Positions 37,618-46,169 of a stretch of DNA of 64,000 bases are shown here, piece after piece. Below the pieces are notes generated by a model, which saw only the letters and a list, made by a program, of their open reading frames with translations, was not told where the DNA came from and ran no database searches. The translations under genes and the position numbers were made by a program. How positions within the stretch are numbered: position 1 is the stretch's first letter; each line of letters opens with the position of its first letter. Source of the DNA: Lutimaribacter salitolerans (GTDB taxonomy: Bacteria > Pseudomonadota > Alphaproteobacteria > Rhodobacterales > Rhodobacteraceae); the NCBI RefSeq assembly GCF_042677865.1, contig NZ_JBHUDD010000156.1, positions 1-64,000 of the forward strand. The letters run 5' to 3'.

Positions 37618-38985
37618 TCAGTTGCGTCCCAGAACGGGATTGAGCGACGCGACCTCGCGCAGCTTGGCGTGCACCGCCCAATCCGCCCCAAATCCGTATC
37701 GCGCCCAACCCAGACTGTCCAGCCTGCTGCTTTCCGCCTCGTCGGCCCGGCCCAGCAGGTCCAGCGCCTCGGCGCGCAGCATCATCAGCGTGGCCAGCAG
37801 GGCCGCGTTTTCGTGCCGCGCGGAGGTGTTGAGATGCGGTGTCACCATCGACAGCGCGTCCTGCCCGCGACCCTGTGCCACGGCAAAGGCAGCCAGTTGC
37901 GAGGCGACAAAGGCGCGGTGGATGTCGGTGCCGGGCACCTGCGCGTAATAGTGATCGGCGGCGGTGAAATGATCCTGCGCCGCGCGGTCGTCCACACGCT
38001 GGGTCAAACGGCCCATCGCATAATGCGAGAACGCCATGCGGTGATCGTTCCAGCCCATGGTGCGCGCGATCTGAAGCGCCTGTTCGGCGGCGCGGCGGCG
38101 TTCGGGCGGGTTGGCCCCCGGCCCGAGCGCGGTCTGCACCGCCAGCACCCAGCTGCGCGGGGTGCTGCCCACGCGGCGCGGCGGCAGGTTCTGTCCGGCG
38201 GGATTGATCCGGGCCAGCACCGCGGGCAGGCGCGCGGCGACCTGACCCCGGGTCATGCCCGCGCTGAATTCTGGCGCATAGTAGATCCGCAGGATCATCA
38301 TGTCATAGCCGGTCAGGACGGCATGGATGTTGTCGTCGTTGAACACGCTGTCATGCAGGCGGTACAGGTCGTTGAGCGGCCCCAACGCCTGTGCCAGTTC
38401 CTCGTGCAGGCAATCGCGCACCTCTTGCGGCGAGGCATCGGAGGGCAGGAAGATGCCCAGCCTTTCGCGCGTTCTGATCTTTCCCCAATCGGTGCGCTCG
38501 CTGCGCCGCGCCTTGCGATACTCGCTGACACGGGTGATGTTGGGCACCACGAAACAGGCGGCATGGGGCAGGTTGCGGCGGATGTCGGCGCGGGTAACGG
38601 CCTGAATGGTGACGTTGGCCTCGGGGCTGTCGGTCAGGTGGATGTCGATCCCGGCCTCGGCACGCAGGCGCGCCAGCAGCCGGTTGAGGTCCATCCCCAT
38701 GCTGGCCGTCGGCTTGCCGGTCACGCGCACCGAAATGGGCCCTTCGAACCGCGAGAAGTATGGCAGCCGGCGTCCGGATTCCAGCGTGAAGGTCAGATCG
38801 AGGAAATCCTGCGCCAGATCCGAGTTCGACTGCACCGGCGGGGTGGGGCGCGGTACCGAGAATGTCTTCATCGGCGGCAAGGAGGTGTCGGAGAACGGCG
38901 CGGCCCTGCTGGCGGTTTCTGTCGGCACGGCGGGCATGCAGGCCCCCAGCATCAGGCAGACAGGCAACACGATGCGGCGCATCAT
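37618..38985 (-). CDS. DUF2927-type lipoprotein with HEELAQ motif
   Basis: A 455-residue lipoprotein (signal LPVCLMLGAC, lipidated Cys16). The central domain (about 60-250) contains NPHAACFVVPN-like and PQEVRDCLHEELAQALGPLNDLY segments; the H-E-E-L-A-Q resembles a zinc-peptidase helix, as in the DUF2927 family. The last 180 residues form TPR-like helical repeats. Role unknown; it may be a peptidase or a metal-dependent envelope factor. Next gene downstream is the 55-aa membrane protein. Confidence 0.8.
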   Translation of the reverse strand: MMRRIVLPVCLMLGACMPAVPTETASRAAPFSDTSLPPMKTFSVPRPTPPVQSNSDLAQDFLDLTFTLESGRRLPYFSRFEGPISVRVTGKPTASMGMDLNRLLARLRAEAGIDIHLTDSPEANVTIQAVTRADIRRNLPHAACFVVPNITRVSEYRKARRSERTDWGKIRTRERLGIFLPSDASPQEVRDCLHEELAQALGPLNDLYRLHDSVFNDDNIHAVLTGYDMMILRIYYAPEFSAGMTRGQVAARLPAVLARINPAGQNLPPRRVGSTPRSWVLAVQTALGPGANPPERRRAAEQALQIARTMGWNDHRMAFSHYAMGRLTQRVDDRAAQDHFTAADHYYAQVPGTDIHRAFVASQLAAFAVAQGRGQDALSMVTPHLNTSARHENAALLATLMMLRAEALDLLGRADEAESSRLDSLGWARYGFGADWAVHAKLREVASLNPVLGRN

Positions 38986-39355
38986 GCGGTCGATCCCACC
39001 AGATCAAACGGGGCCGCTGCCTTGATGACCGGCGCAGAAGGAAAAAGCCCCGAGAAGGGGGTGCCAGGTGTCCCGGTCATGTTCTGCCTCGTTTCTTAAT
39101 CGGTTGAGAGGACTTATGCCTGTCTTGATGTCGGCGTTAAGGGGTAACCGGGGCAGAAACTTGGCATTTCGCCTTGGTGGCAAGATGCTGACGGATGCCC
39201 GAACTCGTATCGTCATTTCAACGTGTTAGACTGGATTCTTGATGCGCGGAGCATAGCGGAATTGGTAAATCTTTGTGGCAAATCCCGCCGGCCAGCGGGA
39301 TTTGCGGCCAATTGTGGCGAAAATGTGCCACCCCGCGGGCGAGGCGGTGTCGGGG
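38986..39355. other. intergenic region upstream of the DUF2927 gene
   Basis: 370 bp between the DUF2927 start (38985) and the MoxR stop (39356). It contains a perfect 11-bp hairpin at 39278-39305 and one 37-codon plus-strand frame (39116-39229) with a GAGAGGA ribosome-site look-alike, which I do not accept as a gene. Otherwise I see only promoter-like AT-rich patches. Confidence 0.5.
39278..39305 (-). terminator. perfect hairpin downstream of moxR
   Basis: GCAAATCCCGC and GCGGGATTTGC pair without mismatch around CGGCCA, 50 bp past the MoxR stop on the minus strand. No T-run follows; it may terminate or stabilise the MoxR transcript. Confidence 0.55.
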
Positions 39356-40195
39356 TCACCCCCCGCGCCGGGCCATGAAGGCGAGACGCTCGAACAGGTG
39401 CACGTCCTGTTCGTTCTTGAGCAGCGCACCATGCAGTTTGGGCAGGGCGTTGGGGCCGTCGCGTTTCAGGTCCTCAGGCGTCAGATCCTCGGCCAGCAGC
39501 AGTTTCAGCCAGTCGAGCACCTCGGAGGTGGAGGGCTTTTTCTTGAGGCCCGCCATGTCGCGGATTTCGTAGAACTGGGTCAGGGCGGTGGTGAGCAACT
39601 GGTCCTTGATGCCGGGGTGATGCACCTCGACGATCTGCTTCATGGTCGCGGTGTCGGGGAAGCGGATGTAGTGAAAGAAACAGCGGCGCAGGAAGGCGTC
39701 GGGCAGTTCCTTTTCGTTGTTCGAGGTGATGATGACGATGGGGCGGTTGTCGGCGCGGATCGTCTCGCCGGTCTCGTAGACATAGAATTCCATCCGGTCG
39801 AGTTCCTGCAGCAGGTCGTTGGGAAACTCGATGTCGGCCTTGTCGATCTCGTCGATCAGCAGGACGACCTTTTCGGGGGCGGTGAACGCCTCCCACAGCT
39901 TGCCCTTGCGGATGTAGTTGCGCACGTCATGCACGCGTTCGTCGCCCAGCTGGCTGTCGCGCAACCGGCTGACGGCGTCGTATTCGTACAGGCCCTGCTG
40001 CGCCTTGGTGGTGGACTTGATGTTCCATTCGATCATCCGCAGACCCAGCGCATTTGCCACCTGGCGGGCCAGTTCGGTCTTGCCGGTGCCGGGTTCGCCC
40101 TTGACCAGAAGCGGACGTTCCAGCGTGACCGCCGCGTTGACCGCCACGGTCAGGTCTTCGGTTGCGACATAGGCCTTGGTGCCTGTGAATTTCAT
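39356..40195 (-). CDS. MoxR-family AAA+ ATPase
   Basis: A 279-residue AAA+ ATPase with Walker A GEPGTGKTE (33-41), Walker B VVLLIDEIDKAD (110-121), sensor I IITSNNEKELPDAFLRRC and an arginine-finger region. MoxR/CoxD-type ATPases team with VWA proteins for metallo-cluster or complex maturation; a CoxE-like VWA protein is encoded 1.9 kb downstream on the same strand. Divergent from dksA. Confidence 0.9.
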   Translation of the reverse strand: MKFTGTKAYVATEDLTVAVNAAVTLERPLLVKGEPGTGKTELARQVANALGLRMIEWNIKSTTKAQQGLYEYDAVSRLRDSQLGDERVHDVRNYIRKGKLWEAFTAPEKVVLLIDEIDKADIEFPNDLLQELDRMEFYVYETGETIRADNRPIVIITSNNEKELPDAFLRRCFFHYIRFPDTATMKQIVEVHHPGIKDQLLTTALTQFYEIRDMAGLKKKPSTSEVLDWLKLLLAEDLTPEDLKRDGPNALPKLHGALLKNEQDVHLFERLAFMARRGG

Positions 40196-40386
40196 GGATC
40201 AGTAACCTCTATTTGCGCAGTGTTGCGGCCAACTTAGACTGCTGTGCCGATACGGGCAATGCGGCGTCGCAGTTTCGGTTATTGGGTAGTGACAAAGCGC
40301 CAAAGCAAGTGTATCTGCCAGCCCGAAGGGGGCGCCATATGCAACAGGAAAACCTGCAAGCCATTGGCCTTGATGAGGGAGCGGAT

Positions 40387-40809
40387 ATGAAAGCCGAAGT
40401 CTTTCTTCCCGACGATTATCGACCGGCGGAAGATGAACCATTCATGAACGAACGGCAGAGCGAGTATTTTCGCCGCAAGCTCGTTGCCTGGAGGACCGAC
40501 CTGCTGGAGGACAGTCGTGACACGATCGAGGCGTTGCAGGAAGGCACCCGCAACATCCCCGATGTGACCGACCGCGCCAGCGAGGAAACCGACCGCGCGC
40601 TGGAACTGCGCACGCGGGACCGGCAGCGCAAGCTGGTCGCCAAGATCGACGCGGCGCTGCGCCGGCTGGAACAGGGCGAATACGGCTATTGCGAGGTGAC
40701 CGGCGAGCCGATCAGCCTCAAACGGCTGGATGCGCGCCCCATCGCCACCATGAGCCTCGAGGCGCAGGAACGCCACGAGCGCCGTGAAAAGGTGCACCGC
40801 GACGACTGA
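40387..40809 (+). CDS. dksA: RNA polymerase-binding transcription factor DksA, one-cysteine form
   Basis: A 140-residue DksA protein: N-terminal coiled coil (residues about 25-105, SEYFRRKLVAWRTDLLEDSRDTIEAL) with D-R-A-S-E-E-T at the tip containing the acidic pair that acts in the RNA polymerase secondary channel, and a C-terminal globular part EYGYCEVTGEPISLKRLDARP. Only one of the four zinc-finger cysteines remains, as known for some alphaproteobacterial DksA proteins that work without zinc. I chose ATG 40387 (MKAEVFLPDDYRP), preceded by GAGGGAGC; an in-frame ATG at 40339 is less likely. It mediates the stringent response with ppGpp. Confidence 0.92.
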   Translation: MKAEVFLPDDYRPAEDEPFMNERQSEYFRRKLVAWRTDLLEDSRDTIEALQEGTRNIPDVTDRASEETDRALELRTRDRQRKLVAKIDAALRRLEQGEYGYCEVTGEPISLKRLDARPIATMSLEAQERHERREKVHRDD

Positions 40810-40836
40810 CCGCGCGGCACAGACGTGATTTCGGGA

Positions 40837-40864
40837 ACGCCGGGGCTTTCGCTCCGGCGTTTTT
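40837..40864 (+). terminator. dksA intrinsic terminator
   Basis: ACGCCGGGG and CTCCGGCGT form a stem with a short TTTCG loop, ending in TTTT, 27 bp after the dksA stop. Confidence 0.8.
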
Positions 40865-40883
40865 CGTCTCAGAAGACGTTTCC

Positions 40884-42050
40884 ATGGATATCTCGAAACT
40901 GAAGGTTCTGGTGATCGGTGGCGGCATTGGCGGGCTGGCCTCGGCCTGCGCGCTGGCGCAGCGCGGGGCGGATGTGACCGTGATGGAGCAGGCCCCCGCG
41001 ATCAACGAGGTGGGCGCAGGAATCCAGATCAGCCCGAACGGCCTTGCCGTGCTGCGGGCGCTGGGTCTGGACGCGGCGCTGGCCGCCTGCGCGGTGCAGG
41101 GGCAGGCGGTCAGCCTGCGCGACTACCGGGGCCCCGAGGTGCTGCGCCTTGATCTGGGCAGGCTGTCGCGGCGGGATTACTATTTCGTGCACCGTGCCGA
41201 TCTGATCACCTTGCTGGCAGATGCGGCGCGGGCGGCGGGGGTCACGATACGGCTGTTGCAACAGGTGCGTGACGTGGTGCCGGGGGATGTGCCGCAGGTG
41301 ATCCTGCAGACCGGAGAGGTGTGCACGGCCGATCTGGTGATCGGGGCCGACGGGTTGCATTCGGTGCTGCGACCTGTGCTGAACGGCGAAGCGCGGCCGT
41401 TTTTCACCGGGCAGGTGGCCTGGCGCGCGGTGGTGCCCAATACCGAAAGGCGCGGCCCGCAGGTGCATGTCCACATGGGGCCGGGGCGGCATGTCGTCAG
41501 CTACCCTTTGCGCGATGGTGCGCAGATGAACCTTGTCGCGGTGCGCGAGCAGCGCGAATGGGTCGCCGAAAGCTGGACGCAAGGGGATGATCCCGACAAC
41601 CTGCGCGCCGCCTTCGCCGATTTCGGCCCGGATGTGCGTGCGCTGCTGGCCGAGGTGGACAGCGTGCGGCAATGGGGCCTGTTCCGCCATCCGGTGGCCG
41701 CGCGCTGGCAGGGTGGCAACTGCGCGCTGCTGGGCGATGCCGCGCATCCGACCCTCCCGTTTCTGGCGCAGGGGGCCTGCATGGCGCTGGAGGATGCCTG
41801 GGGCCTGCTGCGCGGGCTGGACGGGGCGGCGGACCTGCCATCGGGGCTGACGGCCTATCAGGATTTGCGCGCGGCGCGGGCGACACGGGTGATCGCGGCG
41901 GCCAACGGCAACGCGTGGAAATATCACCTGAGCTTTCCGCCGCTGCGCGGGGCGGCGCATCTGGCGCTGCGGCTGGGCGGCGCGCTGGCACCGGGCCGCA
42001 TGGTGCGGCAGTTCGACTGGCTGTACGAATATGACATCACCGACGCCTGA
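40884..42050 (+). CDS. FAD-dependent aromatic monooxygenase (salicylate hydroxylase-like)
   Basis: A 388-residue group A flavoprotein monooxygenase: GxGxxG dinucleotide-binding motif VIGGGIGGLASACALAQRG (10-28), the DG motif VIGADGLHSVLR (about 152-163), and the second FAD motif LLGDAAHPTLPFLAQGACMALEDA. Similar enzymes hydroxylate salicylate, hydroxybenzoate or hydroxynicotinate with NADH; the substrate is not evident and no catabolic operon accompanies it. Some family members act in ubiquinone synthesis, a less likely alternative. Confidence 0.85.
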   Translation: MDISKLKVLVIGGGIGGLASACALAQRGADVTVMEQAPAINEVGAGIQISPNGLAVLRALGLDAALAACAVQGQAVSLRDYRGPEVLRLDLGRLSRRDYYFVHRADLITLLADAARAAGVTIRLLQQVRDVVPGDVPQVILQTGEVCTADLVIGADGLHSVLRPVLNGEARPFFTGQVAWRAVVPNTERRGPQVHVHMGPGRHVVSYPLRDGAQMNLVAVREQREWVAESWTQGDDPDNLRAAFADFGPDVRALLAEVDSVRQWGLFRHPVAARWQGGNCALLGDAAHPTLPFLAQGACMALEDAWGLLRGLDGAADLPSGLTAYQDLRAARATRVIAAANGNAWKYHLSFPPLRGAAHLALRLGGALAPGRMVRQFDWLYEYDITDA

Positions 42051-42079
42051 GGCCCGTGCCCGAAACGGCAATGCGGCGG

Positions 42080-42886
42080 TCAGTTGTCCAGCGTGATCCA
42101 GACCGGCACGTGATCCGAGGGCTTGTCGCGTCCGCGAATGTCGCGGTCGATCTGGCAGTCGGTCATCAGGTCGGCCACCCGCGGGCTGAGCAGGAAGTGA
42201 TCGATTCGGATGCCCTCGTCACGGTTCCAGGCCCCGGCCTGATAATCCCAGAACGAATAATGCCCCGGACCCTGGTGACAGGCGCGAAACGCCTCGGTCA
42301 GGCCGAGGTTGGCGATCCGTCGAAAGGCCGCGCGGGATTCGGGACGAAACAGCGCGTCATCGCGCCATTTTTCAGGGCTTTTGGCGTCTTCGGCCTGCGG
42401 GATGATGTTGTAGTCGCCCGCCATCAGGAACGGTGTCTCGCTGTCCAGCAAGGCCTGCGCGCGGGCCTGCAGGCGTTCCATCCAACCCAGTTTATAGGCG
42501 TATTTTCCGCCCGCGACGGGCTGGCCGTCGCTGTCCAGCTCAACCGGATTGCCGTTGGGCAGATAGAGCCCGCAGATGCGGATCGCCTCGCGGCCCACGA
42601 CCGTGGCCTCAATATAGCGAGCCTGCGCGTCGCCGTCGTCGCCGGGCAGGCCGCGGGTCACATCCTCTAGCGGGATTTTTGACAGAATCGCCACGCCGTT
42701 AAAGCTTTTTTGACCATGGGTTTCGACAGTGTAGCCACGATCTTCGAACAACTCATGGGGGAAGGCCTCATCGACCTTCTTGATTTCCTGAAGGATCGCG
42801 ATGTCGGGCTGCGCCTCGTCCAGCCAGTCGCAGAGCGCGGGATGCCGCGCCTTGATGCCGTTGATGTTGAACGTCGCGATTTTCAT
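42080..42886 (-). CDS. xthA: exodeoxyribonuclease III
   Basis: A 268-residue apurinic/apyrimidinic endonuclease/exonuclease of the EEP superfamily: TFNINGIKARHPAL with the metal-binding Asn7, DIAILQEIKK with the catalytic glutamate (E37), FLMAGDYNIIPQAEDAKSP, WDYQAGAWNRDEGIRIDHFLLSP and PSDHVPVWITL with the C-terminal D-H pair. It repairs AP sites in DNA. It is divergent from the FSSGAAPV-repeat gene across a 153-bp region. Confidence 0.93.
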   Translation of the reverse strand: MKIATFNINGIKARHPALCDWLDEAQPDIAILQEIKKVDEAFPHELFEDRGYTVETHGQKSFNGVAILSKIPLEDVTRGLPGDDGDAQARYIEATVVGREAIRICGLYLPNGNPVELDSDGQPVAGGKYAYKLGWMERLQARAQALLDSETPFLMAGDYNIIPQAEDAKSPEKWRDDALFRPESRAAFRRIANLGLTEAFRACHQGPGHYSFWDYQAGAWNRDEGIRIDHFLLSPRVADLMTDCQIDRDIRGRDKPSDHVPVWITLDN

Positions 42887-42980
42887 GATCCGGCCCCTTT
42901 GCGCGTGGTCATTCTATCGCGCAGCGCAGGGCGGGCTGCAAGGGCGGCCGGGAAATTCGTGTGCGGGTAGAACGAATCGA

Positions 42981-43010
42981 TTGACGCACACGCAATGCGG
43001 TATTTAAGTG
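42981..43010 (+). promoter_or_regulatory. putative promoter of the repeat-peptide gene
   Basis: TTGACG at 42981-42986 followed by an AT-rich TATTTAAG block from 43001, about 30-40 bp before the ATG at 43040. The spacing is short for a consensus sigma-70 promoter. Confidence 0.45.
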
Positions 43011-43039
43011 ATGAAGCGCAACCCAAAGGAGAGTAAGCC

Positions 43040-43303
43040 ATGACTGCACTGTTGAAATTCATCCCCGAACCGAGCGACGCCAACGAGACCAGCCTGCTGG
43101 ATGGCTGCGGGGTGGGCATGTTCTCGTCCGGTGCGGCACCGGTCTGTGGCGATATGCTGAGCGGAGAGGATGTGGCGCTGTTTTCATCAGGCGCGGCGCC
43201 CGTGACGGGCGAGCTGGTCGGGCTGTTCAGCTCGGGCGCGGCACCGGTGAGTGCGGGGCTGGCTGACGGCACCGGCACGCATCTGTTCTCGTCGGGCGCC
43301 TGA
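43040..43303 (+). CDS. 87-aa repeat-peptide protein (four LFSSGAAPV repeats)
   Basis: A small protein with an N-terminal segment of about 25 residues (LLKFIPEPSDANETSLLDG) followed by repeats at residues 27-35 (MFSSGAAPV), 47-55 (LFSSGAAPV), 62-70 (LFSSGAAPV) and a C-terminal LFSSGA (82-87), linked by Gly/Asp-rich spacers with cysteines at 23 and 36. The serine codons of the repeats differ (TCGTCC, TCATCA, AGCTCG, TCGTCG) while the peptide is constant, so the protein sequence is under selection. AAAGGAGAG seven bases before the ATG is a strong ribosome site. The design, a leader plus repeated short cores, resembles ribosomally made, modified peptide precursors; a structural repeat protein is the alternative. 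I recall no characterised homologue. Confidence 0.85.
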   Translation: MTALLKFIPEPSDANETSLLDGCGVGMFSSGAAPVCGDMLSGEDVALFSSGAAPVTGELVGLFSSGAAPVSAGLADGTGTHLFSSGA

Positions 43304-43343
43304 GCGCGGGCGGCGCGGGGCTGGGCAGGGCAGGGGGCCAGGC

Positions 43344-44390
43344 ATGGCAGAGATCATCGCACTGCCCACCCGCCCGCGCGCGACGACGGGGGCCGCCGGG
43401 CAGGCGGCCCTTGTGGCCAGCTTTGCCCATGCGCGGCGCGGGCCGGATGACGTGCTGTGGCTGAAGGAAAACGCCGAATTGCTGAACGTGCTGGAAAGCA
43501 CCGGGCAGGGCAGGGCCGATCTGCTGACGCCATACGAGGCTGCGTTCGCCGATCTGCCCGCGCGGTTCCGGTTCTTTCCGCAATACTACCGGTTCTTGCT
43601 GTCCATCGCGCTGGATCTCGAGGATATGGGCCTGCCCGGGGATGTGGCGGGGCCGATGGCGGCGCAGGTCGCGCGGGCCGGGCTGGCACAGGCGGAGCTG
43701 TCCGATCTGCAGCGGGCCGAGGCGCGTCGGCTGCTGGGCCGGCGTGGGCTGGGCCATACGGTGCGCGATCCCGGACTGGACGACCGGCTGCGCGCGTTCA
43801 TTGCCCGCAGCCAGACCTTTGCCCTGCCCAACCGCAAGGCGGCGTATGAACTGACGCATATCCTGTTCTACCTGTCGGAATATGGGCGGTGCGATCCGGG
43901 TGTCGGGCCCGAGACGATCCGATCGCTGCATTTCGCGGGGCTGGTGGCGCTGCTGGAGCATAATGCCGATCTGCTTGCGGAAATCTGCATCGCGCTGCGC
44001 TTTGCCCGCGTGACCCCGCCGCCGGCGTGGGAGGCATGGGTGTCGGCCCGGCGGCAGACGGTTCGGATGGGGACAGGGGCGCAGGCGGTGCTGCCCGACA
44101 GCTATCATGAGTGGCTGATGGCCGAATGGATGCGTGGACTTGGCGGGGCGGCGCTGTTTGCGGGGCGCTATGGGCCGGGACGGATCAGTTTCCACATGCC
44201 CCCGCCCGACGGGCCGCTGCGCGATATCTCGCGCGTGCTGATCGGGTTGGGCGGGGCGCGGAAGGGAGCCTGGTCGCGGATGCGGCCACATATCACTGTC
44301 GCGCTGGACCCGACCGCCATGGCGACGCTGGCGCTTGCCGAAAGATCACATCAATTCGAGGCGTTCTTCAGCTATTTCGCCCGCGCCTGA
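43344..44390 (+). CDS. 348-aa helical protein of unknown function, partner of the repeat-peptide gene
   Basis: A predicted all-helical protein: FRFFPQYYRFLLSIALDLEDMG and ALPNRKAAYELTHILFYLSEYGRCDPGV, then SLHFAGLVALLEHNADLLAEICIALRFARV. The YELTHILFYLSEYG block reminds me of helical toroid-like (alpha/alpha) proteins; that is a recollection, not a test. ATG at 43344 (MAEIIALPTRP) follows the repeat-peptide stop by 40 bp on the same strand, so they are probably one operon. It may bind, modify or export the repeat peptide. A toroid-like fold would fit a modifying or binding enzyme. Confidence 0.75.
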   Translation: MAEIIALPTRPRATTGAAGQAALVASFAHARRGPDDVLWLKENAELLNVLESTGQGRADLLTPYEAAFADLPARFRFFPQYYRFLLSIALDLEDMGLPGDVAGPMAAQVARAGLAQAELSDLQRAEARRLLGRRGLGHTVRDPGLDDRLRAFIARSQTFALPNRKAAYELTHILFYLSEYGRCDPGVGPETIRSLHFAGLVALLEHNADLLAEICIALRFARVTPPPAWEAWVSARRQTVRMGTGAQAVLPDSYHEWLMAEWMRGLGGAALFAGRYGPGRISFHMPPPDGPLRDISRVLIGLGGARKGAWSRMRPHITVALDPTAMATLALAERSHQFEAFFSYFARA

Positions 44391-44399
44391 AGCAACCTG

Positions 44400-44723
44400 T
44401 CAGATCGAGAACGACGTTCCACACCCGCAGGATGCCGTGGCATTGGGGTTTTCGATCACAAACCGCGCGCCGATCAACTCTTCGCTGAAATCGATCACGG
44501 CCCCGGCCAGAAACGGCAAAGACACGGAATCGACCACAACCTTCTGCCCCTGACCTTCCAGGACCAGATCATCCTGCGCCGGAGCGTCCAGCCGGATATC
44601 ATACTGAAACCCCGAGCATCCGCCGCCTTCGACCGCGACGCGCAGGGCATGGCCCTGATCGGCGGCGGCGATCTCGGCCAGCCGTTCAAAGGCGCGCGGG
44701 GTGACGGAGGGGGGCAGTTGCAT
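44400..44723 (-). CDS. erpA: iron-sulfur cluster insertion protein (ErpA/IscA type)
   Basis: A 107-residue A-type carrier with the three cluster cysteines: C36 in VEGGGCSGFQY and C99/C101 in SCGCGTSFSI. It delivers [2Fe-2S] or [4Fe-4S] clusters to apoproteins. GAGGATCGCC precedes the ATG at 44723. The longer frame to 44855 overlaps the divergent dgt region. Convergent with the helical partner gene. Confidence 0.9.
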   Translation of the reverse strand: MQLPPSVTPRAFERLAEIAAADQGHALRVAVEGGGCSGFQYDIRLDAPAQDDLVLEGQGQKVVVDSVSLPFLAGAVIDFSEELIGARFVIENPNATASCGCGTSFSI

Positions 44724-44880
44724 GGCGATCCTCGGGAGCGTTTTGGTCCTGAAACGAATATGTCGCTCAATGCCCCGCATTTCAAGGGGCTGGCATGGGC
44801 CGGGCGTGCCGCGCGGGGTTGTTCCGGTACCCCGCCACGGGTTAACTGCGCGCAAGATCCGCAGGCAAAGGACCGCGCCC

Positions 44881-46050
44881 GTGACCCTACAGCCCTATGC
44901 CAGCCGCCCCGAGCGTTCGCGCGGGCGGGTGTTTGCCGAAGAGGAAAGCGCCTTTCGCTCGTGTTTTCAGCGCGACCGCGACCGGATCATCCATTCCAGC
45001 GCCTTTCGCCGCCTGAAACACAAGACGCAGGTGTTCGTCGAACACGAAGGCGATTATTTTCGCACCCGGCTGACCCATTCGATCGAGGTGGCGCAGGTGG
45101 CGCGGACCATCGCCGGGGTGCTGGGGCTGAACCTCGAGCTGACCGAGGCGGTGGCGCTGGCGCATGATCTGGGCCACACGCCCTTTGGTCACACCGGCGA
45201 GGATGCGCTGTCTGCCCTGATGGCCCCCTATGGCGGGTTCGATCACAACGCGCAGGCGATCCGCATCGTCACCGCGCTGGAGCGCCATTACGCCGAATGG
45301 GACGGGCTGAACCTGACATGGGAGACGCTGGAAGGCATCGCCAAGCACAATGGCCCGGTGACCGGGGATATCCCTTGGGCGCTGGAGGCGTGCAACGCGA
45401 TGATTGACCTGGAACTGCACAGCCATGCCAGCGCCGAGGCGCAGGTGGCCGCATTGTCCGACGATATCGCCTATAACAACCACGATCTGCACGATGCTTT
45501 GCGCGCGGGGCTGTTCACAGTTGATGACCTGTGCGGCCTGCCGATCCTGGGCCACTGCTTTGCGCAGGTCGACGCGGCCTATGCGGGGCTGGACCCCGAC
45601 CGCCGCCAGCACGAGGGGCTGCGGCGCTTTTTCGGCGTGCTGGTGGGCGACGTGATCAACGTCAGCCAAGCCAATCTGAGCGCCAGCGGCGCGCGCGATG
45701 TCGAGGGCATCCGGGCCGCGGGGCGGATGATGGTGCAGTTCTCGCCCGGTCTGTGGGCGGATTTGCAGGAAATCCGAAAGTTTCTGTTCACCCATATGTA
45801 TCGCGCGCCCTCGGTTGTTGAAATGCGGTCGCAGGTCACGCAGGTGATCAAGGCGCTGTTTCCCCTCTATATGGCCGATACCACGCTGTTGCCCAAGGCA
45901 TGGCAGGCCGATGTGGCGCGCGTGACCACCGAGGCCGATCTCGCCCGGATCGTCAGCGACTACATCTCGGGCATGACCGATCGTTTTGCCTTGCAGGATT
46001 ATCACCGGCTGACCGGCCAAAGCGTGCCGGTGGGCCGACACGGGGTGTGA
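44881..46050 (+). CDS. dgt: deoxyguanosinetriphosphate triphosphohydrolase-like protein
   Basis: A 389-residue HD-domain triphosphohydrolase. The metal-binding HD motif is seen in YFRTRLTHSIEVAQVARTIAG and ALAHDLGHTPFGHTGEDAL, with IRIVTALERHYAEWDGLNLTWETLEGIAKHNGPV and DDIAYNNHDLHDALRAGL later. It removes triphosphate from dGTP (or another dNTP). I chose the GTG at 44881 because the family begins there (VTLQPYASRPERSRGR); an upstream in-frame ATG would reach into the divergent erpA region. Argininyl-tRNA synthetase follows. Confidence 0.88.
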   Translation: MTLQPYASRPERSRGRVFAEEESAFRSCFQRDRDRIIHSSAFRRLKHKTQVFVEHEGDYFRTRLTHSIEVAQVARTIAGVLGLNLELTEAVALAHDLGHTPFGHTGEDALSALMAPYGGFDHNAQAIRIVTALERHYAEWDGLNLTWETLEGIAKHNGPVTGDIPWALEACNAMIDLELHSHASAEAQVAALSDDIAYNNHDLHDALRAGLFTVDDLCGLPILGHCFAQVDAAYAGLDPDRRQHEGLRRFFGVLVGDVINVSQANLSASGARDVEGIRAAGRMMVQFSPGLWADLQEIRKFLFTHMYRAPSVVEMRSQVTQVIKALFPLYMADTTLLPKAWQADVARVTTEADLARIVSDYISGMTDRFALQDYHRLTGQSVPVGRHGV

Positions 46051-46169
46051 CGGGCGCGGCTGAAACGTCTGCCTGACGGCACGCCCGGCCGGGCCGCGCG
46101 CGTCCCGAGCCACGCATTGACGCGGGCGCGTTTGCTGGTAAACCCGCGCCAAGCGAAAGGATTGTGCGC

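Noticed and set aside
39116..39229. 37-codon frame with GAGAGGA ribosome-site look-alike
   Set aside because: No hydrophobic or conserved feature and isolated in an intergenic region; kept only as a possibility.
43227..44291. 354-codon minus-strand frame opposite the helical partner gene
   Set aside because: Pro/Arg/Gln-rich shadow without motifs; the plus frame has a ribosome site and better codon use.
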